64,000 bases of DNA from Stenotrophomonas sp. 704A1 (GCF_030549525.1 NZ_CP130831.1:2381501-2445500); one strand, 5' to 3'; positions 8,821 to 18,206 are shown, numbered from the stretch's first letter. Notes: a model not told the origin generated them from the letters alone. A program made the numbers and translations.

Positions 8821-11673
8821 CTATTTGCCCCTCCCGGCTCGTTCATGGCTTGACAACCACGCCATCGTCGCACCAGGCAGGGCTGCGTGCCGAGCCTTGA
8901 CGCGGCCCACGTCGGCGCCCAGCGAGGGTTGCGCCGAAGGCGGCAATAGGCTGAGTACCTGCAACTGGGTCCGCAAGTCGCCTTCGCTAGCTGCTTGCCT
9001 GTAGAGCTGCCTAGCCCGTTCAATGGCTTCCGCGGGACGAGCATGACGCTCTGCATCGGCAACCTGCAACAGGTCAAGGCGATGCCGCAACTCTGCCTCG
9101 GCTGCAGGCAGTAGATTACGCGCACTGGCCGCCTGACTACGGCTGGCTTCCCAGTTGCCTTGGGCGGCACTGATCTCCGCGTCGAGCACGATCAGGGATG
9201 CGCGCATCAGCGGTACCAGGCCACCTTGCTGAGCCGACGCCCGCAGTGCGCTGGCATGGCGCTCGGCGGCTTGGATGTCCCCTAGGCGAAGGGCGATCGT
9301 GGCCATCCGCAGGCGTTCGCCACCCAGTGAATGGTTGCCTAGGATTTTTGCTCTGTCGGCGCCGTCGATCAAAGCACGTGCCCCCTCATAATGTTGCCGG
9401 GCTTCGGCGCGGTCGTGGACAAGCAGCGCAACCAATGCCTGCGACGACGCGGCCGTGAATCGGGAGATCACGTCGTCCGCGCGTGTGCAGGCCTCCGTCG
9501 TACTGGCTTCTGGTGCCACCCCCATGTAGGTCGACACGCGCAAGTTCTGACACGCGACCTGAACCTGGGTGTTGCTGGCCTCCGCACTGGTCTCGCGCGC
9601 CGCCATCAGCGCAAGCTTGCTGGTCTGGCCCGCATCACGCAGCCGACCCTGCGCTTCGAAGATGCGCGCCAGCGCGACATTCACCCGGATCCCAGCAACC
9701 CCCTGCAGCCCCAGCGCCTGTAGCTGCGTTGCCCGTGATTGGGCTTCCGCAAGCCGAAGCTGGAACAGGTCGTCCATTGCCAGTTCCACCTCGAATTGGC
9801 CCTGCATGTTCAGGTTGCCCAGTTTGCGGGCTGTCTGAAGTGCCTCCCGTACCCAATGCAGCCGTCCCTCGGTGGAGGGGCTCAGACCCGCAAGGGTGAC
9901 TTGAATGTTCGCGACCAGAAGTAGGTTTCCCGCACGCTCGGCCCGATGCATCGCCCCCTCGATCATCTTTGAGTCACGCGCAACCTGACCCGCGTGCACG
10001 GTCGCCAATACATCAGCGTATTCGGCATGCTCTACCGCCCCAGCGCTCTTAAACTTTTGCGCGGCCATCCGATAGGCCTGCTCACCCTGCGCTGGGTCCA
10101 CGGTTGCGACAATGTTGGCTTCAAGCAGGGTTGCCTGAGCCGCCTGCAGGCGCATGCCCGCGCTGGTAGCGATCTCACGGGCGGACCCTGCGGCACGTTT
10201 TGCCTGATCGAACTGCGCCTTTCCGTAATAGGCATTGCCATACAGCAGCGCCCGCTGATAACGGGCATCCACGCTTGCATCTTCAGTGCGCTGGGTACTT
10301 TCGAGGTAGCTGATCGCCGTATCGAACTTGCCGGTGCGGATCAACAGGCGTGCGTATCGCAGCTGGTAAGGCAAATGATTCGGGTGTGCGGCGAGCAGTT
10401 GCTGTACTGCCCTCTCGGCATCCGCTGCACGCCTCTGATCCATTTCCAGTTGCATCGCGCGCAGAGACAGGCGTCCTGTGTCGGGCAGTGGGAGCAGCAG
10501 GGTGTTGGCGAGCTCCATATGTCGGACAGATTCCAGGCTCTCGCCGAGCTCTGATTGTGCAACCGCCAATTGCACATGCATTAGCCCGAAACGCGGCGCT
10601 TGGGTCAGAATAGCTCTGGCACCTTGTTGCACGGCACTCCAGTCGCCGCGCTCGTAAGCAGCAGCGACGCTCGCGTAACGTTGTGCCGTAGTGCCATCCA
10701 CCTCCAGCGAAGGCCAGGCGTCTTCCACATCTGGTGCCAGCAATCTCACCAGTTGACGCGAGAGTTCGTCGATGGCCGCAGGTGCAGCGCTTAGCGGAAC
10801 CGCCTTCTCAAGCACCTGGTCCCGGCCTTGTCGCTGCACGCGCACCCGTAGCGTGACCCGCTCTCCGTCGGCGCTGCGGGTGGCGCTCAAAAGAGCGACA
10901 CTGAGCGCTGCGCCGCGCCTGTTGGCGAGTACTTCTTCGCCTTTCAACAGCTGTATGTCTGGAAGCTGCTGCAGCTTCCAACCTGTCCAGTGCCGAAGCA
11001 GCTCGGCAGCCCAGGGTGCGTCGGCCTCGCTTCGGGTGGGCACCGTCACCAGCGCAACGGAAACCGGTTCGCTTGCACGCGGCCAGAATGCCCACAGCGC
11101 CATCGCGACAGCAACCAACATCAATGCGGCAACTGCAACCATACCGGGCGACCGCCGACGGGCGGCGGGAGGCGCCCCGGCCGGAGACGGGATGCTGGCT
11201 TCTGGCCCAGATTCCCGGCCGGCCTGTGGCTGTTCGTCCAGTTGCGGGTCCTGTAAGGGAGTAGCCTCCTCGGTCGCACCATCCGCCGATACTGGCGGCG
11301 CCGCTGATGCCTCCATGTGCTGAGCCGGCATCGCATCGAGCCACTGAACCGGCCCAGGTGGATGGAATACATAGCCACGTTTGGCGATGGTACGGATCCA
11401 CCCGCGGCGGGATTCTCCCAAGGCCTTGCGCAGTAGCCAGATGCTCTGGGACAGGTTTGCATCATCAACTACCAACCCGGCCCAAAGGCGATCGAACAGT
11501 TCCTGGCGAGTGAAGAGCTTGTCCGGCTCGGAAATCAGCAGCAACAACAGCTCGAAGATGCGTTGCTGTACTTCGACGCTCCCGCTGTCAGTGATCAGTC
11601 GTCGGTAGCGCAGGTCGATCAGCAGGTCGCCAATCCGCAGGCCCTGCGCGCCCACAGGCCATGGAGCGCTCAT
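8821..11673 (-). CDS. CadC/ToxR-like membrane regulator with large TPR-like periplasmic domain
   Basis: A 950-residue protein. Residues about 12-105 are an OmpR/ToxR-type winged helix (DANLSQSIWLLRKAL, TIAKRGYVF). They are followed by a Pro/Ala/Glu-rich linker, one transmembrane helix at about 178-197, and roughly 750 residues rich in alanine and leucine helices of TPR type. This is the one-component architecture of CadC: DNA binding in the cytoplasm and sensing in the periplasm. The ligand is unknown. It is the intact paralogue of the broken gene at 1440-2938, and both lie upstream of EAL/winged-helix pairs, so control of those genes is a reasonable inference. Confidence 0.85.
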   Translation of the reverse strand: MSAPWPVGAQGLRIGDLLIDLRYRRLITDSGSVEVQQRIFELLLLLISEPDKLFTRQELFDRLWAGLVVDDANLSQSIWLLRKALGESRRGWIRTIAKRGYVFHPPGPVQWLDAMPAQHMEASAAPPVSADGATEEATPLQDPQLDEQPQAGRESGPEASIPSPAGAPPAARRRSPGMVAVAALMLVAVAMALWAFWPRASEPVSVALVTVPTRSEADAPWAAELLRHWTGWKLQQLPDIQLLKGEEVLANRRGAALSVALLSATRSADGERVTLRVRVQRQGRDQVLEKAVPLSAAPAAIDELSRQLVRLLAPDVEDAWPSLEVDGTTAQRYASVAAAYERGDWSAVQQGARAILTQAPRFGLMHVQLAVAQSELGESLESVRHMELANTLLLPLPDTGRLSLRAMQLEMDQRRAADAERAVQQLLAAHPNHLPYQLRYARLLIRTGKFDTAISYLESTQRTEDASVDARYQRALLYGNAYYGKAQFDQAKRAAGSAREIATSAGMRLQAAQATLLEANIVATVDPAQGEQAYRMAAQKFKSAGAVEHAEYADVLATVHAGQVARDSKMIEGAMHRAERAGNLLLVANIQVTLAGLSPSTEGRLHWVREALQTARKLGNLNMQGQFEVELAMDDLFQLRLAEAQSRATQLQALGLQGVAGIRVNVALARIFEAQGRLRDAGQTSKLALMAARETSAEASNTQVQVACQNLRVSTYMGVAPEASTTEACTRADDVISRFTAASSQALVALLVHDRAEARQHYEGARALIDGADRAKILGNHSLGGERLRMATIALRLGDIQAAERHASALRASAQQGGLVPLMRASLIVLDAEISAAQGNWEASRSQAASARNLLPAAEAELRHRLDLLQVADAERHARPAEAIERARQLYRQAASEGDLRTQLQVLSLLPPSAQPSLGADVGRVKARHAALPGATMAWLSSHERAGRGK

Positions 11674-12463
11674 TGGAACCCACCCCTGCGGCAGGACAAT
11701 ATGGAAAACGCTGCGATCAAACAGAACTCTCCTTGCGGGTCAGACAGAACGCGCCGCCCCTTCACGGGGTGGTGCCAGCGCGCACAATGTGAGGCCGAAG
11801 ACGGGTTCCATGCAACACCAGCATTGGAAAGCCCCAAGTTCCCAAGGAGGGGTAGTTGTCGCCAGAAATGTACGCCACTTGGTAAGTATATGAATGAAGC
11901 AGGCTGCCTGGGTTTCAGGTGCCTACGTGAAACCCGCCTCAACCCTTTGGCCCAGCTGCGCTTCATATTCCGTCGCCGCTCTCCCTGTTCGAATGGCGGC
12001 ACGCGAGAGGGGCGTCTGGATGGGTGGGGGCTGGCATCAGGGTCAATCACCTCAGCTACTGTCCGCTCATGGAGCCGGACTAGCATGCGGTGCCGTGGAC
12101 AGCACTCACAGGCTGCCGGCCCGGGTGAAGCGCCGGGCGTTCTGATTTCCCTTGACAGAGAACCCCAAGTACCCGTTTGCCCCATTCAGGATCATTGCCA
12201 GGCCGGTTGCAGCGCGGCGCGTGCTGCTTGCTGCAAGAAAGCGGATTCAGGTGGGCCGGATCCGAGGGTACAGCGGTAGGCTGCCGCGACAGTGATGCGC
12301 TCCATCCAAGCATCCCAAGAGATGGCAATGCCACGCGCCGGGAGCCTCAGGTGGGGCAGCTTGGAGATTCTGGACAGGCGGGAAACAGGACCACTGATGC
12401 CTTTGAGCGCAGCCGCCCGCTTGCTCTCAGGACCAGGGCGAGCGCGGTACCGGAGTGGCCTCT
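11674..12463. other. gene-poor region, about 790 bp
   Basis: It separates the CadC/TPR gene from EAL gene 3. A minus frame of 171 residues (11670-12185) and shorter ones show no domain or signal. Unlike EAL genes 1 and 2, no third copy of the winged-helix-like gene was found after the EAL3 stop in any frame I read. It presumably holds the CadC/TPR promoter. Confidence 0.5.
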
Positions 12464-13306
12464 TTACCCAAATGCCATCTCCTTCACAGCCGGCGAATCG
12501 TCCACGATGAACGGGGAACCCTTGGACCCGAACCTACGCAGGAACAATCTGCCGCCCATGCAGGGGGAATGGAGCCAACCCTGGCTCTGGTCGCACGCGA
12601 GGAGCTCGATCGCACGGAGTTGTTCGGGGCGATCAACACCTTCAGCCACAACTTTCACCCCAAGAATTGCCCCAAGGGTGACGATGGCTGACACGATGTC
12701 AGAGTCCACCGGATCGGTATCCACCTTGGCGACGAATACCCGGTCGATCTTTATCTCATTCAGAGGAAGGCGCTTGAGCCGCCCGAGGCTGGGGAGCTCA
12801 CTGCCGAAACTGCGGAGGGCGATCTGAACGCCGTCGGCGAACAGGTCAGACAACGCGCCGCAGCCATCGTTGATCGGTGACATCAAGCAGGACAGGGAGA
12901 CGTACAGGGTCAACTTTTCTGCCGCAATATTGTTGCGATCCAGCGCATCGCGTACCTGTCCGCAAAAGCCACGGTGCAGGAGCTGAACTGGCGAGATGTT
13001 GACGCCAATCGACCAGTCCGGGTTGCCGCTGTTGTGCCACTCCCGCAGCTGGCTACGGGCGCGGTTGAGCACCCATCGCCCTAGCCGATGGATGAGCCCC
13101 GCCTGTTCAGCAAGTTCGATGAAGTGGCTTGGAGCGAGGAGGCCCCGCTGCGGGTGCTGCCAGCGGACCATTGCCTCGGCGCCGACCACCTGTCGGCTGC
13201 CGCATTCGACTTTGGGCTGGTACAGCACCACCAGCTCGTCATTGTCCATCGCCCGAATCAGCTCTTCGGGTGCAAGCGGGACACGGTCGAGGTCAGGTGC
13301 GAGCAT
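12464..13306 (-). CDS. degenerate EAL-domain protein 3
   Basis: About 280 residues and closely related to EAL protein 2 (MDNDELVVLYQPKVECGS matches MDNDQLTLLYQPK-like sequence). Catalytic motifs are eroded: EAM replaces EAL, the EITE glutamates are gone (LTLYVSLS), and DDFGTG is replaced by RSFGSE. VNIS, IKIDRVF, VVAEGVD and SQGWL remain. It is therefore probably unable to hydrolyse cyclic-di-GMP, though it may bind it or a partner. ATG 13306 (GGAG 8 nt upstream) aligns with the EAL2 start; the frame is open back to a TTG at 13384. No small coupled gene follows. Confidence 0.82.
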   Translation of the reverse strand: MLAPDLDRVPLAPEELIRAMDNDELVVLYQPKVECGSRQVVGAEAMVRWQHPQRGLLAPSHFIELAEQAGLIHRLGRWVLNRARSQLREWHNSGNPDWSIGVNISPVQLLHRGFCGQVRDALDRNNIAAEKLTLYVSLSCLMSPINDGCGALSDLFADGVQIALRSFGSELPSLGRLKRLPLNEIKIDRVFVAKVDTDPVDSDIVSAIVTLGAILGVKVVAEGVDRPEQLRAIELLACDQSQGWLHSPCMGGRLFLRRFGSKGSPFIVDDSPAVKEMAFG

Positions 13307-13373
13307 CCTGGCAACTCCGAGGGAGCTGCCATGCTGCGAAAGCAGTGCCGGGTCAGCTTCTGCGGCGCCCTCA

Positions 13374-13385
13374 ATTGATATCAAT
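13374..13385. promoter_or_regulatory. TTGATATCAA palindrome in the EAL3 leader
   Basis: ATTGATATCAAT is a perfect 12-bp palindrome lying about 70-80 nt before the EAL3 start, the same place as the core of the 46-bp palindrome before EAL2. The sequence between palindrome and start is also partly conserved (CAGCATGGC, GCTCCC, GGAG). The rest of 13307-13670 contains no gene I can support. Confidence 0.5.
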
Positions 13386-13670
13386 CCATCTCTCGAGTCG
13401 CTCTACCGGCCCTCTCGGGCCCCTTCCGCACGCCGCACGGCTGCTAGAGCTTCGATGGCGTGGCTGCAAGCGTGGGCGGGCCGTTGATAAGCATCGCCTT
13501 GCAATTTCGTGCCGGCTGGGGTTGGCGGGCACGCCCCGATCACGGTCCAGCTGCATTCATATTCGACTGCAAGGACCAGTCGACTGCCCACCCTCGATAA
13601 ACATTCCTTATCGCCACTTCCAGAATGGTGCGCCGCGGCTCACGGCCTGATGTGTGTCGAAACCGCAATC

Positions 13671-14381
13671 CTATTGGGAGGCCGGAGCAGGCGTCACACC
13701 CCTTCGCATAATCTCCAACCTCCCAACATCACCAACAGCCACAAGCACAGCAGCTTCCCGCGCCGGGTCCCACAGCGCATAGCTATCACCAAGGCGGCCT
13801 ACCAGGCTCAAGCCGCCCTGAACGCTTCCATCAACAATCACAGTGGTCACGTACTTGCCGGCGCCTGAGGAGATCGTCCTGGCACGCTCGGATCCAAGCC
13901 AACTCGAAGCAATCGAGACGTAGACCAGCATCACCATGGCGTAGATCAGCCATGGGGAATCTTTCACGGCGGTCGGTATCACTGGCGAGAGATGCACGGC
14001 CAGCGCACATATGATCGTCAGGAAAAGTCCTATCAGCACAGGCCACGCGTTCGACCACCAAAGCAACGCGCCCAGCCCAGTGAAGAAGATCGTGGGGCCC
14101 AGCCAGGCGAACCGCTTGCTTTTGGAGGACGCGCTCGTCAGCTTTACTTCCACCCAGCCGCTAAACAGCAAAGCCACCAGCATGAGAAACAACACCATGC
14201 CGATGCCTGCCAAGCCGGCCAGGGCCAGTTCGCTCACGGCAACGAACTGAAAGGGATCCAGGCCAAAGTGGCCCCAGTACGCCTTCAGATAGAGCGAGCC
14301 CTGAGTCAGGCCAAACGTGACGACAGCCGAACCCCATCCAGCAACATCGGCCATCGTCAGTGTCTTCTTCGTACGCTCCAT
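13671..14381 (-). CDS. inner-membrane protein of unknown function
   Basis: A 236-residue protein with about five hydrophobic segments in the first two thirds (for example LALAGLAGIGMVLFLMLVAL and VLIGLFLTIICALAVHL) and a soluble C-terminal tail. ATG 14381 is chosen over upstream in-frame codons because a GGGGG-type ribosome site precedes it. I do not recognise a family. It is isolated, with the TPR gene diverging at 14551. Confidence 0.7.
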   Translation of the reverse strand: MERTKKTLTMADVAGWGSAVVTFGLTQGSLYLKAYWGHFGLDPFQFVAVSELALAGLAGIGMVLFLMLVALLFSGWVEVKLTSASSKSKRFAWLGPTIFFTGLGALLWWSNAWPVLIGLFLTIICALAVHLSPVIPTAVKDSPWLIYAMVMLVYVSIASSWLGSERARTISSGAGKYVTTVIVDGSVQGGLSLVGRLGDSYALWDPAREAAVLVAVGDVGRLEIMRRGVTPAPASQ

Positions 14382-14550
14382 GTATCCCCCTTCAATCGAT
14401 GCAGCCCCGCCACATAGTGACATGCAGCGCTCTACCTCGCAGAATCCAACCCCATTAACGTGACGCGTCACGCCCAATCGCCCTCACCCCATTGGCGCCC
14501 CACCTTTCGCCCTCTATAGTGCCAACCCTCACAAGGACGAGACGGCACAC

Positions 14551-15306
14551 ATGCCCTACATCGGAATCGGACTCCACGTACTGGCGGCCATCTACTTCGC
14601 GGTGCACGCCATCCGCTCAGGCCAGAACTTCTGCTGGCTCATCCTGCTCTTCTCGTTCCCACTGTTCGGCAGCGTCGTCTACTTCCTGGCGATCTACTAC
14701 CCGGAAGCCCGCCATTCGCGCGGCGCTCGGCAGGCGATCCGCTCCGCCAAGCAGCTCGTGAACCCCGGCCAGGACCTGCGCAACGCACGGGCCGAGCTGT
14801 CGCGCACGCCCACCGTGCAGAACCGGGTTCGCCTGGGCATGACCCTGCTCGATGCCGGCCAGCCCGAGGAAGCCAGAGATCTGCTGGAGCACGCCGCCAG
14901 CTCGCCGCTGGGCGACGATCCCTACATCCTGACCGGCTTGGCCCGCGCACGCCTGGATTCTGGACACGCTGCGCTCGCGGTCGAGACGCTGGACGGCCTG
15001 TTCGCCCGCCACCCGGATGCACGCCGCAAGCCGGAACAGACCCTGCTCTACGCGCAGGCACTGGCTGCAACCGAGTCGCCCGACGCCCGCGCAGCATTTG
15101 AGCGCGCCGTGCACTGCGGAAACGATGCCGCCGCACGTTGCATGTATGCCGAGTGGCTGATGGCACAGCCGCAGCCGTCCGACCGTGAGCAGGCCCGTAG
15201 CCTGTTCGACAGCATTCTGGACGATGCCAAGCATTGGTCGGGCCACACGCGCAGCCACAACGCCGCTTGGCTTGAGCGGACCAAGGTCGCCATGAAGGGC
15301 CACTAA
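14551..15306 (+). CDS. membrane-anchored TPR protein
   Basis: A 251-residue protein. Two hydrophobic helices (about residues 3-20 and 27-50) anchor the N-terminus. The rest is built of TPR-like helical pairs (GMTLLDAGQPEEARDLLEHA, GLARARLDSGHAALAVETL, YAEWLMAQP). TPR proteins act as scaffolds for protein complexes; the partner is unknown. The start follows a CAAGGACGAGACGG ribosome site. It is divergent from the membrane protein gene at 13671-14381. Confidence 0.75.
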   Translation: MPYIGIGLHVLAAIYFAVHAIRSGQNFCWLILLFSFPLFGSVVYFLAIYYPEARHSRGARQAIRSAKQLVNPGQDLRNARAELSRTPTVQNRVRLGMTLLDAGQPEEARDLLEHAASSPLGDDPYILTGLARARLDSGHAALAVETLDGLFARHPDARRKPEQTLLYAQALAATESPDARAAFERAVHCGNDAAARCMYAEWLMAQPQPSDREQARSLFDSILDDAKHWSGHTRSHNAAWLERTKVAMKGH

Positions 15307-15595
15307 CGGCTGCTGGCGGAGGGGATCGGAATGTCGCATCTGCCCTGCCCTCGGCGCTGGCAGTCCGTTCGCGACCACGCGCTCGCCTGAGTCGCCGACA
15401 CCGGCGAACGCCTTGCATGCCTAGGCATCAGTTACGCCTCGCAATTTGCAAGGATTCTGAAAATGTCGAGAACAATGACGGCATTGCCCTTACTGTATTG
15501 GCATCGCGCATAACCGGGCGTATTCCTTCCCATGCCACCGAAAACGGGTGGTCGGGGCCTCGAAAATCCCGGTTGTGCAATTGATGTTTACGCTT

Positions 15596-15741
15596 GCCAG
15601 TCGGCACCACCCCGCGTGGTGCCGGCTGGCAATCCGTCGGCCGGCTATGGCGGGCGGTGCGTGGGGGCCCTGTGCCCGCCCGGGCTTAATTGCACACCGG
15701 ATTTCGAGCCACGCATCGTCCGCCACCTTTATCGGTGGCGG
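15596..15741 (+). promoter_or_regulatory. structured 5' leader with several hairpins
   Basis: Just upstream of the small gene at 15770 are a 15-bp stem with one G-U pair (15596-15610 with 15616-15630) and an 8-bp stem CCGCCACC/GGTGGCGG (15720-15727 with 15734-15741). Between them, GGCGGGC and GCCCGCC segments can also pair. The region is GC-rich and ends about 15 nt before the ribosome site. It could be a cis-regulatory RNA; I cannot assign a named class. The rest of 15307-15769 shows nothing else. Confidence 0.5.
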
Positions 15742-15769
15742 CTTCTGCCTGCACGCAAGGAGCCACGCC

Positions 15770-16126
15770 ATGACCACGCCCTACTCCCCTGCCCCACAGC
15801 CCTTCCATGAGGCGCCCTCGGCCGGGCCCGTCGCAGACCCCAATACCCTCATCGCCCTGCTGCACAGCATCGGCGCCGGCGTTGCCGCCAACGGTCAGCC
15901 CTGGCCCGAACGCCACCAGCTTCGCGGCCGGCAGGTGGCCCTGTCCGATGCGGACTGCTCGCTCTCGGGGCTGCGCGTGGTGCTGGAGGTGCTGCTGGCC
16001 GCGGAGCGCACCCGCCAGAACGGCGGGCCGGACCAGTACGTGGGCGACCGGGTGATGGAAGGGCTGATGCTGGCGGCCCTTGGCCTGGTGGCCAATGCCA
16101 ACGAGCGGCTGCAGCCGCAGAGCTGA
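15770..16126 (+). CDS. small hypothetical protein behind a structured leader
   Basis: A 118-residue, probably cytosolic protein of unknown function. ATG 15770 is chosen because AAGGAG precedes it. The upstream frame is open back to 15548, but that part is encoded by the hairpin leader. The C-terminal half (LRVVLEVLLAAERTRQ, VMEGLMLAALGLVANANERLQ) is predicted helical. The layout resembles small DUF6124/DUF3077-like genes of pseudomonads, which is only a suggestion. It is followed after 12 nt by the gene at 16139. Confidence 0.65.
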   Translation: MTTPYSPAPQPFHEAPSAGPVADPNTLIALLHSIGAGVAANGQPWPERHQLRGRQVALSDADCSLSGLRVVLEVLLAAERTRQNGGPDQYVGDRVMEGLMLAALGLVANANERLQPQS

Positions 16127-16138
16127 CGGGCCGCCGCC

Positions 16139-16648
16139 GTGGCGCCCGGCGCGCACGCCGGCAACCGTTTGGCGATGGCGTGCCACGGGTCAGTGCTGCT
16201 GCTGTGCCTGGCATTGGTGGTCGCGGCACGCACGCTGTGGCCAGCGCCGGTTGAGCCGTCGCCCATCGCCTACCGCAACGTGCCGGACGAGGCCTTCCTG
16301 AAGCTGCGCACCCACGCAATGCGATTCGCAGCAGCGCGGGCGTGGGATGGCTTCGGGTTTGTAGACGCGGCGCCCGCTTCGGCCGGCTTCCAGGTCCGTT
16401 GCAAGGGCGCGCTGGTGTTGCACGCGGAAACCCGGCCACCGCATTTGTTGATCAAGGTGCCGCTGGACGCCAGGCAGCGGGCGCCCGCAATCGTCTACCT
16501 GCAGGCCACGCTCCAGTGGCCGTTGAAGCCTTTGCCGTATCTGGAACAGTTCCTGGCGGGCGTGGAGGAACCGACCGTGATGGATCGGCTGCGATTGGTA
16601 TGGGCGGGCGCCGTGCCGGAGGATGCATGGTGCGGTGGACGGGAGTAG
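16139..16648 (+). CDS. hypothetical membrane-anchored protein
   Basis: A 169-residue protein starting at GTG 16139, or at ATG 16175. The N-terminal hydrophobic segment SVLLLCLALVVAARTLW is a signal anchor and the remainder is soluble. I recognise no family. It lies close behind the small gene at 15770, so the two may be cotranscribed, and it converges with the histidine kinase gene. Confidence 0.55.
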   Translation: MAPGAHAGNRLAMACHGSVLLLCLALVVAARTLWPAPVEPSPIAYRNVPDEAFLKLRTHAMRFAAARAWDGFGFVDAAPASAGFQVRCKGALVLHAETRPPHLLIKVPLDARQRAPAIVYLQATLQWPLKPLPYLEQFLAGVEEPTVMDRLRLVWAGAVPEDAWCGGRE

Positions 16649-16751
16649 GACGAACGCTTAGATCACATCATCGACGGCCAAAGGGTCCGGCGTCGGCACT
16701 GCCCGTCCCACCAGATCAGGGCCGGAAGCTCCTGGAGCCAAGCCCTCGTCC

Positions 16752-17948
16752 CTATGGACGCCCGGCGCTCGGCATCTGGAAGGTGAACACGGTTCCGGCG
16801 TCTTCATTCGACACCACGTCGAGCGTCCCGCCGTGAGACTTGGCAATTTCCGATGCGATGTAGATGCCCAGGCCCAGGCCGGGCCTGGGCAGCTCGCCCT
16901 GTTCGCGCGAAAAGGGGCTGAAAATGTTACCCAGCCTCTTCGGCGCAATGCACCCTGCGTTGTGCACATCCAGCGTCAGGTGATTGGATGCCGCGCGAAC
17001 CCTCAGCGTGACAGGCGCAGAGCGCTCACCATGCTGGGCTGCATTGGTCAGCAAGTTGGCCAGCAGCTGCGAAAGCCGGCTTGGGTCGCAGACCACGCTG
17101 CCCTGGATCTGCATCTGAACGCTGATGTCCCGGCGACCGGTGGCGATCGCCACCTCCTCCGCAACACGTTCAAGATCCGCCTGCAACGAATGGCTTTCGC
17201 GAAGCGAGACCGGAATGCCACCACCCAACCGACCTCTGGCGAAATCAAGCACATCGTTGATCAGCCCATCCATCCGGGTTACGCCCGACGCGATGTGCGC
17301 GAGCATCTGCTGCTGACGCGCGGATGTTGCCTCCATTTCCAGCGAATCTGCGGCCACGCTGATCGCCTGCAGGGGGCTGCGAAGATCATGGCCCAGCACC
17401 GCAATGAACTGATCGCGCAGATCTGAAACCCGCTGTGCATCGGAGAGTGCTGTCTCTGCTTCCAGCAGGCGATCTTCCTTGTCGAGGTAGTTCCCAACAA
17501 GGTCGGCAAGCAGTTCCATGGATCGGCGAACATGGGCCTCATCGAAGTTGCCCGGCGACGAGTCAATGGCGCAGAGGGTGCCGAAGAAACTGCCGTCCGG
17601 TCGGTGAATCGGAACGGACGCGTAACTCTCGAGCCCGTAGATCCGCGGGGTGTGATGTTTGGAATACAGCGGGTGTGCACTGGCCTGCGTGAACACGACC
17701 GAGGTGGGTGACTGCCTGATCTCATCGCAGATGGTCGTTTCCAGGACCAGCTGCCCGCCTGGAACGAGCCCAAACCCCAGGTTGTCCAAGGTGGCGCACG
17801 CCGTCCAGGTCGTCTCTGTGACGCGGGCAATCGCAGTGAATCTCGAGCCGGTGATATGGGCCACGGTTTCAAGGATGCGCGGCACTGCCTCGATACGACC
17901 AATCTCAGCGATGTCGTTCAGCAGATCGGGATCAGTCAGGGTGTGCAT
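16752..17948 (-). CDS. GAF-domain sensor histidine kinase, orphan
   Basis: A 398-residue soluble kinase. A GAF sensor covers about residues 15-155 (YGLESYASVPIHRPDGSFFG). A HisKA domain follows with FIAVLGHDLRSP (phospho-acceptor His187), then a HATPase domain with N-box NLLTNAAQHG and G-box GLGLGIYIASEIAKSHGG. It has no transmembrane helix, so it senses a cytoplasmic signal. No response regulator adjoins it, hence orphan. The start ATG 17948 has only a weak ribosome site. Confidence 0.9.
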   Translation of the reverse strand: MHTLTDPDLLNDIAEIGRIEAVPRILETVAHITGSRFTAIARVTETTWTACATLDNLGFGLVPGGQLVLETTICDEIRQSPTSVVFTQASAHPLYSKHHTPRIYGLESYASVPIHRPDGSFFGTLCAIDSSPGNFDEAHVRRSMELLADLVGNYLDKEDRLLEAETALSDAQRVSDLRDQFIAVLGHDLRSPLQAISVAADSLEMEATSARQQQMLAHIASGVTRMDGLINDVLDFARGRLGGGIPVSLRESHSLQADLERVAEEVAIATGRRDISVQMQIQGSVVCDPSRLSQLLANLLTNAAQHGERSAPVTLRVRAASNHLTLDVHNAGCIAPKRLGNIFSPFSREQGELPRPGLGLGIYIASEIAKSHGGTLDVVSNEDAGTVFTFQMPSAGRP

Positions 17949-18025
17949 GTGCTGGCAGTCGGACGCGGTGGCGCATCATCCCATGAAACCGCCATTGCAA
18001 CCGGGACCGTCCCGGTCGGGAATGC

Positions 18026-18053
18026 ATGTCCGCTTTCGGCCAGAAGCGGACAT
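18026..18053. repeat. intergenic inverted repeat, copy 1
   Basis: Arms ATGTCCGCTT (18026-18035) and AAGCGGACAT (18044-18053) flank the loop TCGGCCAG. An almost identical element lies at 25084-25111. Both are in intergenic DNA and look like a dispersed REP-type repeat. Confidence 0.75.
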
Positions 18054-18206
18054 TGGCCCAGGTCCCTCCAGTGAGATGACTGGGGAGGTACGTGTCCTGC
18101 TCAAAGAGCGCAAGCAACTGGAGCTTTAGCCCTAAATCGCTCATATCACAGTCGGAATCAGCCCTCCGCGAGTTGCGAGGGCTGGGCAGACAACCAAGGT
18201 GAGGGA

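Noticed and set aside
11670-12185. 171-residue minus frame upstream of the CadC/TPR gene
   Set aside because: No domain, odd composition, and it would overlap the CadC/TPR start region; more likely promoter DNA.
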